From assembly GCA_900755995.1 (NCBI GenBank), contig CAAEIM010000179.1, positions 1-37,182 on the forward strand: a stretch of DNA of 37,182 nt, in the 5' to 3' direction. Positions within the stretch are counted from its first letter, which is position 1. Every line of letters starts with the position of its first letter. The notes under the pieces were generated by a model. That model was not told the DNA's origin and ran no database searches. It was given only the letters and a program-made list of their open reading frames with translations. A program made the position numbers and the translations under genes. Shown in pieces: positions 8,823-15,901 of the stretch. The stretch comes from Clostridia bacterium (GTDB lineage: Bacteria; Bacillota; Clostridia; Oscillospirales; Acutalibacteraceae).

Positions 8823-9473
8823 TTACAATTCAATTGTGCCGATTACTTTTCCGGCACAGCGGATGTCATCATATTCAGCTAATTTAATAGGTTCGTAGGC
8901 AGGGTTGAGAGAGATAAGCTCTCCTCTGCCTATTTTTTTTATGTAGGATTCGCCGTTTAAGATGAAAACACCTATTTCTCCTTCACAAATGCTTTCGGAG
9001 TTTTTGACAAGAACACGGTCACCATCAAAAAATTTAGGCTGCATACTGTCCCCTCTTACTTCAAGCATAAAATCCGCTGAGCTTGTTTTTTCGGTTTTAG
9101 GAACATTGGTGTACTCAACAGGCGTTTCATCGGAGAGCCAAGAACCAGTTCCGGCAGATGCAGGAGTTCTATAAAAAGGTATGATTATAGTTTTAGTGTT
9201 TGGTTTATTTATTTCTTCGGTTTTTGTCAAAGGTAATGGAATTGCTTTACTGTTTAATGCAGGTCTTTCTGTCCTGCCCACAATATAATCTATTGAGCAA
9301 TCGAAAAAGGTGGCTATAGTTTGTATTTTGTCTATTGATGGAATTCGACCTCTTTTTATATTATCAACAACACTGGGGGCTAACGAAGCCAATTTCAACA
9401 TTTGATTAATTGATAGTGAATTCTCCTCACACAACTTAGATATTCGCTCAAGCAATATGTTCAAATCATACAT
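8823..9473 (-). CDS. Phage repressor, XRE/HTH plus S24 (LexA-like) autoprotease
   Basis: A 216-aa CI/LexA-like master repressor holding the prophage in lysogeny. Residues 1-65 are a helix-turn-helix domain (INQMLKLASLAPSVVDNIKRG). Residues about 95-216 are a peptidase S24 domain with a predicted cleavage bond Ala107-Gly108 (PASAGTG), nucleophile Ser143 in GDSMQP and a Lys dyad partner in YIKKIG (179/180), so RecA-stimulated self-cleavage during DNA damage is likely. The frame is open to 9545, but the ATG at 9473 has GGGAGTGG before it and begins at a normal HTH start. It is transcribed away from the early genes, as is c in Mu. Mu's own c is not an S24 protein, so this is an SOS-type variant. 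Confidence 0.93.
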   Translation of the reverse strand: MYDLNILLERISKLCEENSLSINQMLKLASLAPSVVDNIKRGRIPSIDKIQTIATFFDCSIDYIVGRTERPALNSKAIPLPLTKTEEINKPNTKTIIIPFYRTPASAGTGSWLSDETPVEYTNVPKTEKTSSADFMLEVRGDSMQPKFFDGDRVLVKNSESICEGEIGVFILNGESYIKKIGRGELISLNPAYEPIKLAEYDDIRCAGKVIGTIEL

Positions 9474-9505
9474 AAAACCACTCCCTATTTTGTTAATTGC
9501 TACAA

Positions 9506-9554
9506 ATCTGTAAATTGACAGAATAAATCCTTGAAATTCTGTCAATTTACAGAT
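9506..9554. promoter_or_regulatory. Twin operator between repressor and Cro/Ner-like gene
   Basis: A 19-bp arm (9506-9524) is repeated exactly in inverted orientation at 9536-9554. Each arm contains a 14-bp near-palindrome, CTGTAAATTGACAG (9508-9521) and CTGTCAATTTACAG (9539-9552), centred 31 bp apart, about three helical turns. This fits two repressor-dimer sites that could bind cooperatively or loop. Confidence 0.8.
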
Positions 9555-9559
9555 ATAAT
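9531..9559 (+). promoter_or_regulatory. Early rightward promoter overlapped by an operator
   Basis: TTGAAA (9531-9536), a 17-bp spacer and a perfect TATAAT (9554-9559). The second operator (9539-9552) fills the spacer, so bound repressor would exclude RNA polymerase. It drives the Cro/Ner-like gene and presumably the transposition genes. Confidence 0.82.
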
Positions 9560-9565
9560 ATAACT

Positions 9566-9582
9566 AAGTTAAATGATAACTT
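9566..9582. promoter_or_regulatory. Palindrome AAGTTA-n5-TAACTT just after the early promoter
   Basis: AAGTTA (9566-9571) and TAACTT (9577-9582) form a dyad at the expected transcription start, about 45 bp before the small HTH gene. It differs from the repressor operators, so it may be the site of the Cro/Ner-like protein. This is inference from position only. Confidence 0.35.
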
Positions 9583-9624
9583 AATTTTAACATAGTTAAT
9601 TTTATAAGACAAGGAGGTTTCTTT

Positions 9625-9822
9625 ATGAATTTTGGTTCAAACGTGCAAAAATACAGAAAAAAGGCAAATCTAACACAGGTTGAGCTTGCTCAAGCTGCAA
9701 GCGTTACTCCATCAATGATTAATCAGATAGAAAAGGGCATCAGAAATCCATCTGTGTTAGTCGGTTTTGAGATTGCAAAAGCTCTTAAGATTACTCTTGA
9801 TGAGCTTTGTAAGGGGGCTTAA
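9625..9822 (+). CDS. Small XRE-family HTH protein (Cro/Ner-like early regulator)
   Basis: A 65-aa protein that is almost entirely one helix-turn-helix domain: VQKYRKKANLTQVELAQAAS, the recognition helix around SVTPSMINQIEKG, then a closing helix (VGFEIAKALKITLDELCKG). It is the first gene rightward from the early promoter and faces the S24 repressor, the position of ner in Mu and cro in lambdoid phages. It probably tunes early transcription and repressor synthesis. AAGGAGG lies at a good distance from the ATG. Confidence 0.85.
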   Translation: MNFGSNVQKYRKKANLTQVELAQAASVTPSMINQIEKGIRNPSVLVGFEIAKALKITLDELCKGA

Positions 9823-9824
9823 TT

Positions 9825-10064
9825 ATGACAGGTACAAAAATTTTTGTTGAGATACTGTGCAATGTTGGTGACACTGTTTGGCTGCTCGATGGCGATGAGA
9901 AATTTGAATTTAAATCTAAAATTGATGAAATCAGGATTTCAAGTGAAAACAGAATTTCATATCATTGTGAAAATGCTTATGATTGGTTTGAAACATCTGA
10001 CTTTGGAAAAATCGTCTTTTTAAGCAAAGAGGCAGCAGAGCAAATGCTTGGAGGTAAAGTATGA
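9825..10064 (+). CDS. Small phage early protein of unknown function (79 aa)
   Basis: The sequence opens FVEILCNVGDTVWLLDGDE, a pattern I recall from many small early proteins of Clostridia phages, where VEILxKVGDTVW is followed by a strand-rich body and ends near GKIVFLSKEEAE. Here GKIVFLSKEAAEQML forms the C-terminus. The fold is probably a small beta barrel; no function is established. It starts 2 bp after the HTH gene stop and overlaps the next gene by ATGA, so translation is probably coupled. Confidence 0.7.
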   Translation: MTGTKIFVEILCNVGDTVWLLDGDEKFEFKSKIDEIRISSENRISYHCENAYDWFETSDFGKIVFLSKEAAEQMLGGKV

Positions 10065-10252
10065 TAGGAAAGGTATTATACAGGTATAAAGTAATAGGAA
10101 ACATCAACAACCGTGTTGTGCTTGCCCACAATCCGAAAGCTGTTGAGCCTTGGGTGGTTTGGTGGCTGGACGCTGACGGCGATCCTTACAGCGGAAGTTA
10201 TTTTTCGAACCGTAATGCTGCAATAAAAGAATTCTGCGCAAGAGCGTTTTAG
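10061..10252 (+). CDS. Small phage early protein of unknown function (63 aa)
   Basis: A basic protein beginning MIGKVLYRYKVIGNINNRVV, with an aromatic core (EPWVVWWLDADGDPYSGSYF) and a short C-terminal helix. I do not recognise a named family. It overlaps the previous gene by ATGA and is followed 11 bp later by the zinc-ribbon gene, so it belongs to the early operon. Confidence 0.65.
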   Translation: MIGKVLYRYKVIGNINNRVVLAHNPKAVEPWVVWWLDADGDPYSGSYFSNRNAAIKEFCARAF

Positions 10253-10263
10253 GAGGTTTATGT

Positions 10264-10590
10264 ATGTATAAGAAAATCTGTAAACGTTGCGGTGAGGAAT
10301 TTATTGCACGGACAAGTAAAGCGACATATTGTTCTAATTGCGTGACAGCTATTAAGTCTGATGCTTTTAAAGCTAAAATGCGAGAGCTTAACAGACCGCT
10401 TACGCCCGACACGGAATTCTTAGTTTGTATCTATACTGCACGTGGTGACAGTATCTCTCGGATAGCTATAGATTTGCGACGAAGCAAGGAGAATGTTCTC
10501 AAGATTTTAAATGAAGCTAAAGCAAGCGGAAGATATGAGGAGCATATAAAATGTTATATGGATTATGCCGGAGATATTAAGGAAAAATAG
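10264..10590 (+). CDS. Zinc-ribbon / HTH-like small early protein (108 aa)
   Basis: The N-terminus holds two CxxC knuckles (CKRC at about residues 6-9 and CSNC at 23-26) typical of a zinc ribbon. Residues about 50-90 look like a helix-turn-helix (FLVCIYTARGDSISRIAIDL, then RSKENVLKILNEAK). Together these suggest a DNA- or RNA-binding regulator, but no named function can be assigned. The ATG at 10264 lies 7 nt after AGGAGG; an ATG at 10260 is out of frame and stops at once. Confidence 0.65.
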   Translation: MYKKICKRCGEEFIARTSKATYCSNCVTAIKSDAFKAKMRELNRPLTPDTEFLVCIYTARGDSISRIAIDLRRSKENVLKILNEAKASGRYEEHIKCYMDYAGDIKEK

Positions 10591-10601
10591 GAGGAATAAT
10601 T

Positions 10602-11081
10602 TTGAGATTAACTAAAGAATTCAAAAAAGGCTGTGTCGGATATATGACGGATTACGGAGAAAAAATTCCTGCGGAATTGACCGATGATGAAGTCAGAACG
10701 GTACTTAAGCGACTCTGCGAATATGAAAACACGGGACTGACGCCGGAAGAAATTGTTGAAATGAAAAAATCTGCTGTTACATTATCGGAACAGCAGATTC
10801 ACAGACGACTAGAAAAATATAGCATACCAAAAGGTATATACGTTGATAATCCTACAAAAATTTCCAAAGATTATTCATTAAAACATATTAATTGTGATGA
10901 TTTGCAGATACAGCGTATATCATTTGTAAACAAAGCTGTCAAATATATTGCCAAGCAAGGTGCATTTGAATTGAATCAAGGGAAACTTACGGTTAATACC
11001 GATAAAATACCTGATAAGATATTTTTAATTCGTTCAGCAATAACTAAATACATAGAGCGCATTATACAAGCTTGCGAGTAA
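10602..11081 (+). CDS. Phage early protein with YENTGLTPEEI motif (159 aa)
   Basis: A TTG start lies 7 nt after AGGAGG. Residues 25-52 (ELTDDEVRTVLKRLCEYENT followed by GLTPEEI) match a motif very common in small proteins of Clostridia phages, whose function is unknown. From about residue 58 the sequence becomes AT-rich and unlike the N-terminus (IYVDNPTKISKDYSLKHINC and onward), continuous in composition with the reverse-strand gene that follows. The tail may thus be of separate origin. The 3' end overlaps the convergent gene by 20 bp. Confidence 0.6.
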   Translation: MRLTKEFKKGCVGYMTDYGEKIPAELTDDEVRTVLKRLCEYENTGLTPEEIVEMKKSAVTLSEQQIHRRLEKYSIPKGIYVDNPTKISKDYSLKHINCDDLQIQRISFVNKAVKYIAKQGAFELNQGKLTVNTDKIPDKIFLIRSAITKYIERIIQACE

Positions 11082-11454
11082 ATGTTGGTATTCCTAATAA
11101 CCATATACTATTTAATAATTCAACAAAGAGTTTTTGTGATTTATATGAAGATACAGTTATCTTTTCATATTTAACAAGATACTCTTTCAAAACACAATAC
11201 CTGCAATAAAGATCGAACATCAAATCACAAGGTAAATCAAACACTGCGTTTGATAGAAATTCTAAATCTTCAAGATGCTCACTTAAATTAATAACAATAT
11301 CATTTGTTTCTTCGTAACATTTTACAGGAATGTTATCATCTTTTATTAATCTATCAAAAAGAACCAAGTACTTAGAAATGAACTTTTCTTCTAAAAATAG
11401 TGCTTCAAATATATCTCTAAAATTTGTAAGTATTGTAATTGAATTCATTTTCAC
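11062..11454 (-). CDS. Reverse-strand AT-rich moron candidate, unknown function (130 aa)
   Basis: The only minus-strand gene among the early and late rightward genes. The protein starts (V/M)KMNSITILTNFRDIFEALFL and appears mostly alpha-helical and rich in Leu, Phe, Asp and Glu, with no signal peptide or clear membrane segment. I recognise no family. The GTG start at 11454 has GGGG (11463-11466) 8 nt upstream; the ATG at 11448 is too far from it. A sigma-A-type promoter lies at 11477-11505. Its own promoter, reversed orientation and AT-rich composition mark it as a lysogeny-expressed accessory gene. Confidence 0.6.
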   Translation of the reverse strand: MKMNSITILTNFRDIFEALFLEEKFISKYLVLFDRLIKDDNIPVKCYEETNDIVINLSEHLEDLEFLSNAVFDLPCDLMFDLYCRYCVLKEYLVKYEKITVSSYKSQKLFVELLNSIWLLGIPTFTRKLV

Positions 11455-11476
11455 AATTATATCCCCTTTCAATAAA

Positions 11477-11505
11477 ATTATATCACAAAGCCGAAACCGC
11501 CGCAA
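11477..11505 (-). promoter_or_regulatory. Promoter for the reverse-strand gene
   Basis: On the minus strand, TTGCGG (11505-11500) and TATAAT (11482-11477) are separated by 17 bp. The predicted start at about 11470 leaves a leader of about 16 nt to the GTG, just containing the ribosome site. Confidence 0.55.
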
Positions 11506-11551
11506 GGCGGTCAGCAGGAAATGACCTCCCTGCTCTGATGATGGCAGGTCA
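11497..11551 (+). ncRNA. Structured leader with alternative hairpins before the transposase
   Basis: Three stems can be drawn: CCGCC/GGCGG (11497-11501 with 11506-11510, GCAA loop), AGCAGG/CCTGCT (11513-11518 with 11529-11534), and TGACC plus TGC pairing with GCAGGTCA (11522-11533 with 11544-11551). The last two share bases and exclude each other. It may be a regulatory leader for the transposase gene; no named RNA family was recognised. Confidence 0.4.
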
Positions 11552-11566
11552 AAAGGATGTGATTTT

Positions 11567-13531
11567 TTGATTTATCTTACAGTTAAAGAAGTTGCTGATC
11601 TGAAAGGTTGTTCCGAACGCAGTATTCAATCTTGTGTATCAACCGGGAGCATAAAAGCTAATGTTGATACTACTCAGAACAATCGGAAAAAATTTATAAT
11701 TCCCATAAGCGAACTATCCACACATGAGCAACTTAAATACTATAAATCTCACAACATAGAAATTCCGGAAGAGCTGCTTGCCGGGCGAAAGCCGAAAGCT
11801 CAGCATCCACACAAGGAGTTTGACGAATTTACCGCCGAACAGCGTGAGGAGATTGCTCAGTGGATACGCATTATAAATGCGTGGGATGAATATTGTGTTA
11901 ATTCAAAGCTCAGTAAAGTAAACGCTACTGAAAAGTTCGTACAGCTGCAGAGGGTTGCTAACCCGGAGATTAATATTTCAAAAGGCATTTTATACCGCAA
12001 AAAAGCGGCTTTAAAGGCTGATGACCTTGCAGGTCTGATTGACAACCGGGGAAGCTGGAAGAAAGGCACTTCAACTATTCCCGATGTAGCCTGGGAATGT
12101 TTCCTCTACTTTTATCTGGACGAAGCTCAGCACCCTATTCAGGCTTGCATAGACTACACAAGAATGTGGCTCAAGGATAAAGCTCCGCAGTATTTACCGC
12201 TGCCTGATTATTCAAGCTTTTACAGAAAGGTTCAGACAGCGATACCCAAACCGCTTGAAATTATGGGACGTGAGGGTATGAAGGCTTTCCAGGACAGGTG
12301 CGGTACTTACATACGCAGAACCTATGAGGGAATGGTAAGTAACGAGTGGTGGATTGCCGATAACCACACCTTTGATGTTCAGACAAAAGGCGAAAACGGG
12401 AAAATCCACAGGCTGTACCTGACGGCATTCTTTGACGCCCGGTCGGGTATTTTCACAGGCTGTTATGTTACTGACGCTCCTTCATCACAGGCAACGCTCA
12501 TAGCACTTCGCAAGGGAATTATGAAATACGGAATACCGCAGAATATCTATGTTGATAACGGTAGAGAATTTCTTACCCGTGATGTCGGCGGACTGGGACA
12601 CAGGCAGAAGAAAAGCACGAAGGATGAATTTGCTCCGCCGCCTGTATTTGAAAGGCTGGGCATTAAAATGACGAATGCAATCGTGCGAAACGCTAAGGCT
12701 AAAATCATTGAACGGCGATTCAGAGATGTCAAGGACAGGCTTTCAAGGCTGTTTCCTACATACACAGGCGGTAATGTTGTTGAACGCCCCGAACGGCTCA
12801 AAAAGGTTATTAAAAATTCAGATAATATTCCCACCGATGATGAGTTTACCAAGGCTGTTGAGGACATTCTTGAATACTATTTCAACGAGCAGTCTTATTC
12901 CGGAGCAGTATCGGCTGACAGCGGCAAAACCCGTATGCAGGTGTATCAGGAAAACCTGCACGAACAGAGAATTGCCTCTGAGCTTGACCTCAACCTTATG
13001 CTTATGCGTTCTACCAGAAGTCAGAAGGTCGGCAAGCGTGGAGTTCATATTATGGTGGCAGGCGAACAGATTGACTATTTCAATGATGAGCTGAAAGCAA
13101 ACTATTTCGGTCAATCGGTATATTGCCGATACGACCCCGAGAATATGTCCACGGTAAGAATTTACGACCTCAAGGATAATTACCTTATGACCGTTCCGGC
13201 TGACAATGAGGCTATTTGTGAATACGGTGCTTCCAAGGATGAGCTTGCAGTTGCAATCCGCAAGACAAAAAGCTTTGAAAAGCTCACAGCTCAACAGCTT
13301 AAGGCAACAACTATTACAAGCCTCGGAAAGAAAACTGCTCTTGAGCTTGTACTTGCCGCTGCAGAGAAAAACAAGGCAAAAGCCACGGAGCTTAAGCCGA
13401 AGATTATTTCAGTACACCGTGCCGATGAAGAGCCTGCAGAAATCAAGCAGGCAGTCGGTCAGAATAATATAGTTAAAATTGATAAGGCAAAAATGATCAG
13501 GAATATTGAAGAAAGACAAAGGGAGGAATAA
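11567..13531 (+). CDS. MuA-like DDE transposase
   Basis: Catalyses strand transfer for replicative transposition, the way Mu-like phages integrate and replicate. 654 aa, close to MuA (663). Residues 1-60 form a MerR/Mu-type winged helix (LTVKEVADLKGCSERSIQSC). The catalytic triad is D265 (WWIADNH), D330 (IYVDNG) and E382 (KIIERRF), with spacing of 65 and 52, close to MuA's D269/D336/E392. A C-terminal Mu-transposase beta domain follows (about 490-550). The start is TTG after AAAAGGAT; an in-frame ATG giving the full winged helix is lacking. It lies 3 bp from the MuB-like gene. Confidence 0.95.
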   Translation: MIYLTVKEVADLKGCSERSIQSCVSTGSIKANVDTTQNNRKKFIIPISELSTHEQLKYYKSHNIEIPEELLAGRKPKAQHPHKEFDEFTAEQREEIAQWIRIINAWDEYCVNSKLSKVNATEKFVQLQRVANPEINISKGILYRKKAALKADDLAGLIDNRGSWKKGTSTIPDVAWECFLYFYLDEAQHPIQACIDYTRMWLKDKAPQYLPLPDYSSFYRKVQTAIPKPLEIMGREGMKAFQDRCGTYIRRTYEGMVSNEWWIADNHTFDVQTKGENGKIHRLYLTAFFDARSGIFTGCYVTDAPSSQATLIALRKGIMKYGIPQNIYVDNGREFLTRDVGGLGHRQKKSTKDEFAPPPVFERLGIKMTNAIVRNAKAKIIERRFRDVKDRLSRLFPTYTGGNVVERPERLKKVIKNSDNIPTDDEFTKAVEDILEYYFNEQSYSGAVSADSGKTRMQVYQENLHEQRIASELDLNLMLMRSTRSQKVGKRGVHIMVAGEQIDYFNDELKANYFGQSVYCRYDPENMSTVRIYDLKDNYLMTVPADNEAICEYGASKDELAVAIRKTKSFEKLTAQQLKATTITSLGKKTALELVLAAAEKNKAKATELKPKIISVHRADEEPAEIKQAVGQNNIVKIDKAKMIRNIEERQREE

Positions 13532-13533
13532 TT

Positions 13534-14460
13534 ATGTCAATCAATCCTGAATTACAGCAAAAGCTTAGAGATTACATTAAAGAAGCTTGCGATGGTTCTC
13601 AGAATAAAGCTGCTAAAGCTCTTGGATGGTCTTCTGCGTATATATCGACATATCTTAAAGGCGATTTTAAGGGCGATATAGCTAAGTTTGAGGCTTCACT
13701 GTCAGAGGCTTTTGCAAACAAAAATGCAGCGGAAATGCTCAGAAGCGCAGTTGTAAGCGGTACATACAAGCCGACAGGCATAAGCGAGGGAGTGTATGAA
13801 ACAATCCGCTTGTGCCACCTCAAGGGCGGTCTTGCTATTGAGTGCGGCGACGCAGGAATCGGAAAGACTATGGCTTGTAAGAAGTATGCAGAGGATTTTC
13901 CAACTTCTGCGATATATGTTACCGTTAATCCTTGTCTGGTTACTCTTAACGCATTTTTAAAGCTGATGTGCCGTACTCAGAAGATTACGGCAAGCGGTCG
14001 CAAGGATGAAATGTGGATGAGGCTGTCTGACAGCTTTGCAGGAGAACGCAAGGTGATTATCATTGATGAAGCTCAGCACCTGCCTATCAAGACTATTGAG
14101 GCAATCAGAGCTTTCTTTGACAGCAACCCCACACTCGGTATTTGCCTTGTCGGCAACATTGAAACCGTAACCAATACAGGCAGAAGTAAGGAGGCTTTCG
14201 CTCAGATAAGAAACAGAACAAAGCTGACTGAAATCAGGCACACTTCGTCAATCACAGCTGATGATATATCTTTACTGTTTCCGCCTGTTGCAAATGAAAC
14301 CAAAGCAAAGAACTTACTTCTCAGCATAGCTCGCTCAGAGCAGGGCATCAGAGGTGCGTCAAATGTTTTCTCTAATGCTGTTGACAACGGAAATATTACA
14401 TATGACGGTCTGCTTGCTATGGCTAAGGCTATGAAAATCAATATATACGGAGGGATTTAA
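13534..14460 (+). CDS. MuB-like AAA+ ATPase, transposition target activator
   Basis: Partner of the transposase: an ATP-dependent DNA-binding protein that selects target DNA and activates strand transfer, giving target immunity in Mu. 308 aa, near MuB's 312. The N-terminal residues about 5-60 are a lambda-repressor-like HTH (NKAAKALGWSSAYISTYLKG). Walker A is GDAGIGKT (105-112) and Walker B is VIIIDEA (174-180). A sensor-like LVGN follows near 215 and a helical C-terminal domain completes it. It starts 3 bp after the transposase stop with GGGAGGA, so the two are translationally linked. Confidence 0.94.
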   Translation: MSINPELQQKLRDYIKEACDGSQNKAAKALGWSSAYISTYLKGDFKGDIAKFEASLSEAFANKNAAEMLRSAVVSGTYKPTGISEGVYETIRLCHLKGGLAIECGDAGIGKTMACKKYAEDFPTSAIYVTVNPCLVTLNAFLKLMCRTQKITASGRKDEMWMRLSDSFAGERKVIIIDEAQHLPIKTIEAIRAFFDSNPTLGICLVGNIETVTNTGRSKEAFAQIRNRTKLTEIRHTSSITADDISLLFPPVANETKAKNLLLSIARSEQGIRGASNVFSNAVDNGNITYDGLLAMAKAMKINIYGGI

Positions 14461-14682
14461 ATGAATTTAAAGAGGGTTTTACTGTACTTATTCACAGGCT
14501 TTTGCGCCGGTGGAATGGTGCTTGCAATGCTCGAAAAAATGGGCTTGCGCACCACATCATACGGCGGAGAGATACTTTTTGTACCGTGCGTGGTGCTCTG
14601 CGTATGGTTCGGGTGGACACTGAAAACAGAAACACAAAAAATATTCAGGAGGGATAAGAATGGTAGTTCACGCAGAAAATGA
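14461..14682 (+). CDS. Small two-helix membrane protein (73 aa)
   Basis: Two hydrophobic segments at about residues 6-24 (VLLYLFTGFCAGGMVLAML) and 38-54 (ILFVPCVVLCVWFGWTL) are followed by a basic tail ending GSSRRK. It begins directly after the MuB-like stop and overlaps the next gene by 23 bp. No family is recognised. A holin role is possible for a protein of this shape, but its place in the early region argues against it. Confidence 0.6.
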   Translation: MNLKRVLLYLFTGFCAGGMVLAMLEKMGLRTTSYGGEILFVPCVVLCVWFGWTLKTETQKIFRRDKNGSSRRK

Positions 14683-14854
14683 AAAGCAGAAAGCGGTTGC
14701 CGCAGTACATATTTGCAAAGGCAGTATTTGCGGTAAATGCCTGAATTTCAGCAAAAGCATTATCAACAGCGAAAGAGGCTATTGTATTTTTCGCAATTCA
14801 CCGATAGAAAGATGCGATTATTGCAGTTATTTCAAGGAGGACACAAGGAAATGA
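14660..14854 (+). CDS. Small Cys-rich protein, likely metal-binding (64 aa)
   Basis: Seven cysteines include CxxxxCGKC (residues about 19-26), a single Cys in RGYCIF, and CDYC near residues 52-55, arranged like a zinc- or iron-sulfur-binding mini-domain (ICKGSICGKCLNFSK, then ERCDYCSYF). Function unknown; similar small Cys-rich proteins are frequent in Clostridia phage early regions. AGGAGGG stands before the ATG. The end overlaps the next gene by ATGA. Confidence 0.65.
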   Translation: MVVHAENEKQKAVAAVHICKGSICGKCLNFSKSIINSERGYCIFRNSPIERCDYCSYFKEDTRK

Positions 14855-15243
14855 CAAGTGAAGACTGGAAACAGGTTGAAAAAGACCTTAAATTTGTTGA
14901 TTTATACACTGTAAAGCTGCTGATCGACGGATACGAAGTATCATTACAGCTCCGGCAGATTTCACAGTTCAGAAATGCTATTGTGGTATATGTCAACGGT
15001 GTATTTCGTGGTAAGTGGCTTACTGAGGATTGCGAGGAGCGCAGAAGATTTTTCCCTTGTAAAAAACGCTGCTTAACTAATACCAACGAGCTTAAGAAAA
15101 TGGGAATTCGCAGTAAAAAGGAAATTCAGAAATATAAGGAAAGTGCAACATATAATCAGTATTCATCAGCCTGGACGAATTTCAAGGCTATGAAAAAGCA
15201 CTTTGAAATGAATAACAAAAGCATAGAAATTCTGGAGGTTTAA
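14851..15243 (+). CDS. Conserved phage protein of unknown function (130 aa)
   Basis: A basic, mixed alpha/beta protein: MTSEDWKQVEKDLKFVDLYT, a strand pair (VKLLIDGYEVSLQLRQI, then NAIVVYVNGVFRGKWL), the motif EDCEERRRFF and a lysine-rich helical end. I recall close relatives in other Clostridia Mu-like and siphophage early regions, all uncharacterised. The frame is open to 14737, but the ATG at 14851 has AAGGAGG 10 nt upstream and the ATGA overlap with the gene before it. Confidence 0.7.
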   Translation: MTSEDWKQVEKDLKFVDLYTVKLLIDGYEVSLQLRQISQFRNAIVVYVNGVFRGKWLTEDCEERRRFFPCKKRCLTNTNELKKMGIRSKKEIQKYKESATYNQYSSAWTNFKAMKKHFEMNNKSIEILEV

Positions 15244-15245
15244 TA

Positions 15246-15545
15246 ATGGATATCAGTTTTGATGAAAAGATAAAAAATCAGGCAGGTTGTACAGCAATTG
15301 ACAGTTTATGTGATAAAGCAAAGAAGTCCGTTATGGCTGAAAAAACCGTAATTATTTCAGTTATAGGTGATGACGATGACAGAGATGCCATAATAGCCGG
15401 TAATGCATTAGATGTAACCGGGGAACTCGGAGAATTAATTATGATTCATCTTAATCGAATTAAGAAACAGAGCGGCAGATCACTTGCCAATATGCATTTA
15501 AATGCTTTGCTAAAAGGAATTCAACAACAATGGTTGCAGGGATAA
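15246..15545 (+). CDS. Phage protein of unknown function (99 aa)
   Basis: Starts MDISFDEKIKNQAGCTAIDS and has a central strand VIISVIGDDDDRDAIIAGNA followed by helices (DVTGELGELIMIHLNRIKKQ). Not recognised as a named family. GGAGG lies 7 nt before the ATG and the gene is 2 bp after its neighbour. It is the last gene before the structured leader at 15549-15601. Confidence 0.55.
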   Translation: MDISFDEKIKNQAGCTAIDSLCDKAKKSVMAEKTVIISVIGDDDDRDAIIAGNALDVTGELGELIMIHLNRIKKQSGRSLANMHLNALLKGIQQQWLQG

Positions 15546-15548
15546 TCC

Positions 15549-15646
15549 CTGCTCCTTAATGCAGCTCCCTTGGGAACGGTCACAAGCCCGTGAGAATGCA
15601 GAGTGAGGACACACAATTCACCATTATTTTTCAAGGAGGTAAACCT
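15549..15646 (+). ncRNA. Structured leader upstream of the AbrB-like gene
   Basis: CTGC (15549-15552) can pair with either of two GCAG copies (15561-15564 or 15598-15601), enclosing small stems TCC/GGA and ACGG/CCGT (15576-15579 with 15588-15591). The ribosome site is followed by AGGT-AA-ACCT just before the ATG. Its end resembles the leader before the scaffold gene at 24407. A cis-acting role is inference. Confidence 0.4.
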
Positions 15647-15901
15647 ATGGAAACATCAAAAAGAATATGTAAAAACGGCTCAATCACTCTGCCTAAGCAG
15701 ATAAGAGCCGAGGCAGGACTGTTCCCCGGCAACGCCGTTGACATCAGCACTTCGACTGACGGCACAGTCACAATAAAGCCGACCGCCCCCTGCTGCCGTT
15801 TCTGCGGCTCGCCGGAAAAGGTTATCAATGTTGAGAGCATTGTGATTTGCAAAGACTGCGCTGCAAAAATTATTGAAAAGGTTGGTGCTACAAATGACTG
15901 A
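15647..15901 (+). CDS. AbrB/SpoVT-type DNA-binding protein with C-terminal zinc knuckle
   Basis: Residues 3-46 (RICKNGSITLPKQIRAEAGL and the following VDISTSTDGTVTIKP) are a swapped-hairpin AbrB domain, usually a dimeric DNA-binding transition-state regulator or antitoxin. C50/C53 (CRFC) and C68/C71 (CKDC) form a zinc ribbon. No toxin partner is adjacent, so a phage transcription regulator is more likely than an antitoxin. The start at 15647 follows AAGGAGG; the longer frame from 15590 would translate the structured leader and is rejected. The end overlaps the next gene by 8 bp. Confidence 0.75.
   Translation: METSKRICKNGSITLPKQIRAEAGLFPGNAVDISTSTDGTVTIKPTAPCCRFCGSPEKVINVESIVICKDCAAKIIEKVGATND

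Noticed and set aside
14461..14682. Holin assignment for the two-helix membrane protein
   Set aside because: It is in the early region next to the MuB-like gene, with no endolysin nearby; shape alone is not enough.
15647..15901. Type II toxin-antitoxin pair based on the AbrB-like protein
   Set aside because: The next gene is a 212-aa coiled-coil protein without toxin features, and the C-terminal zinc knuckle is unusual for an antitoxin.
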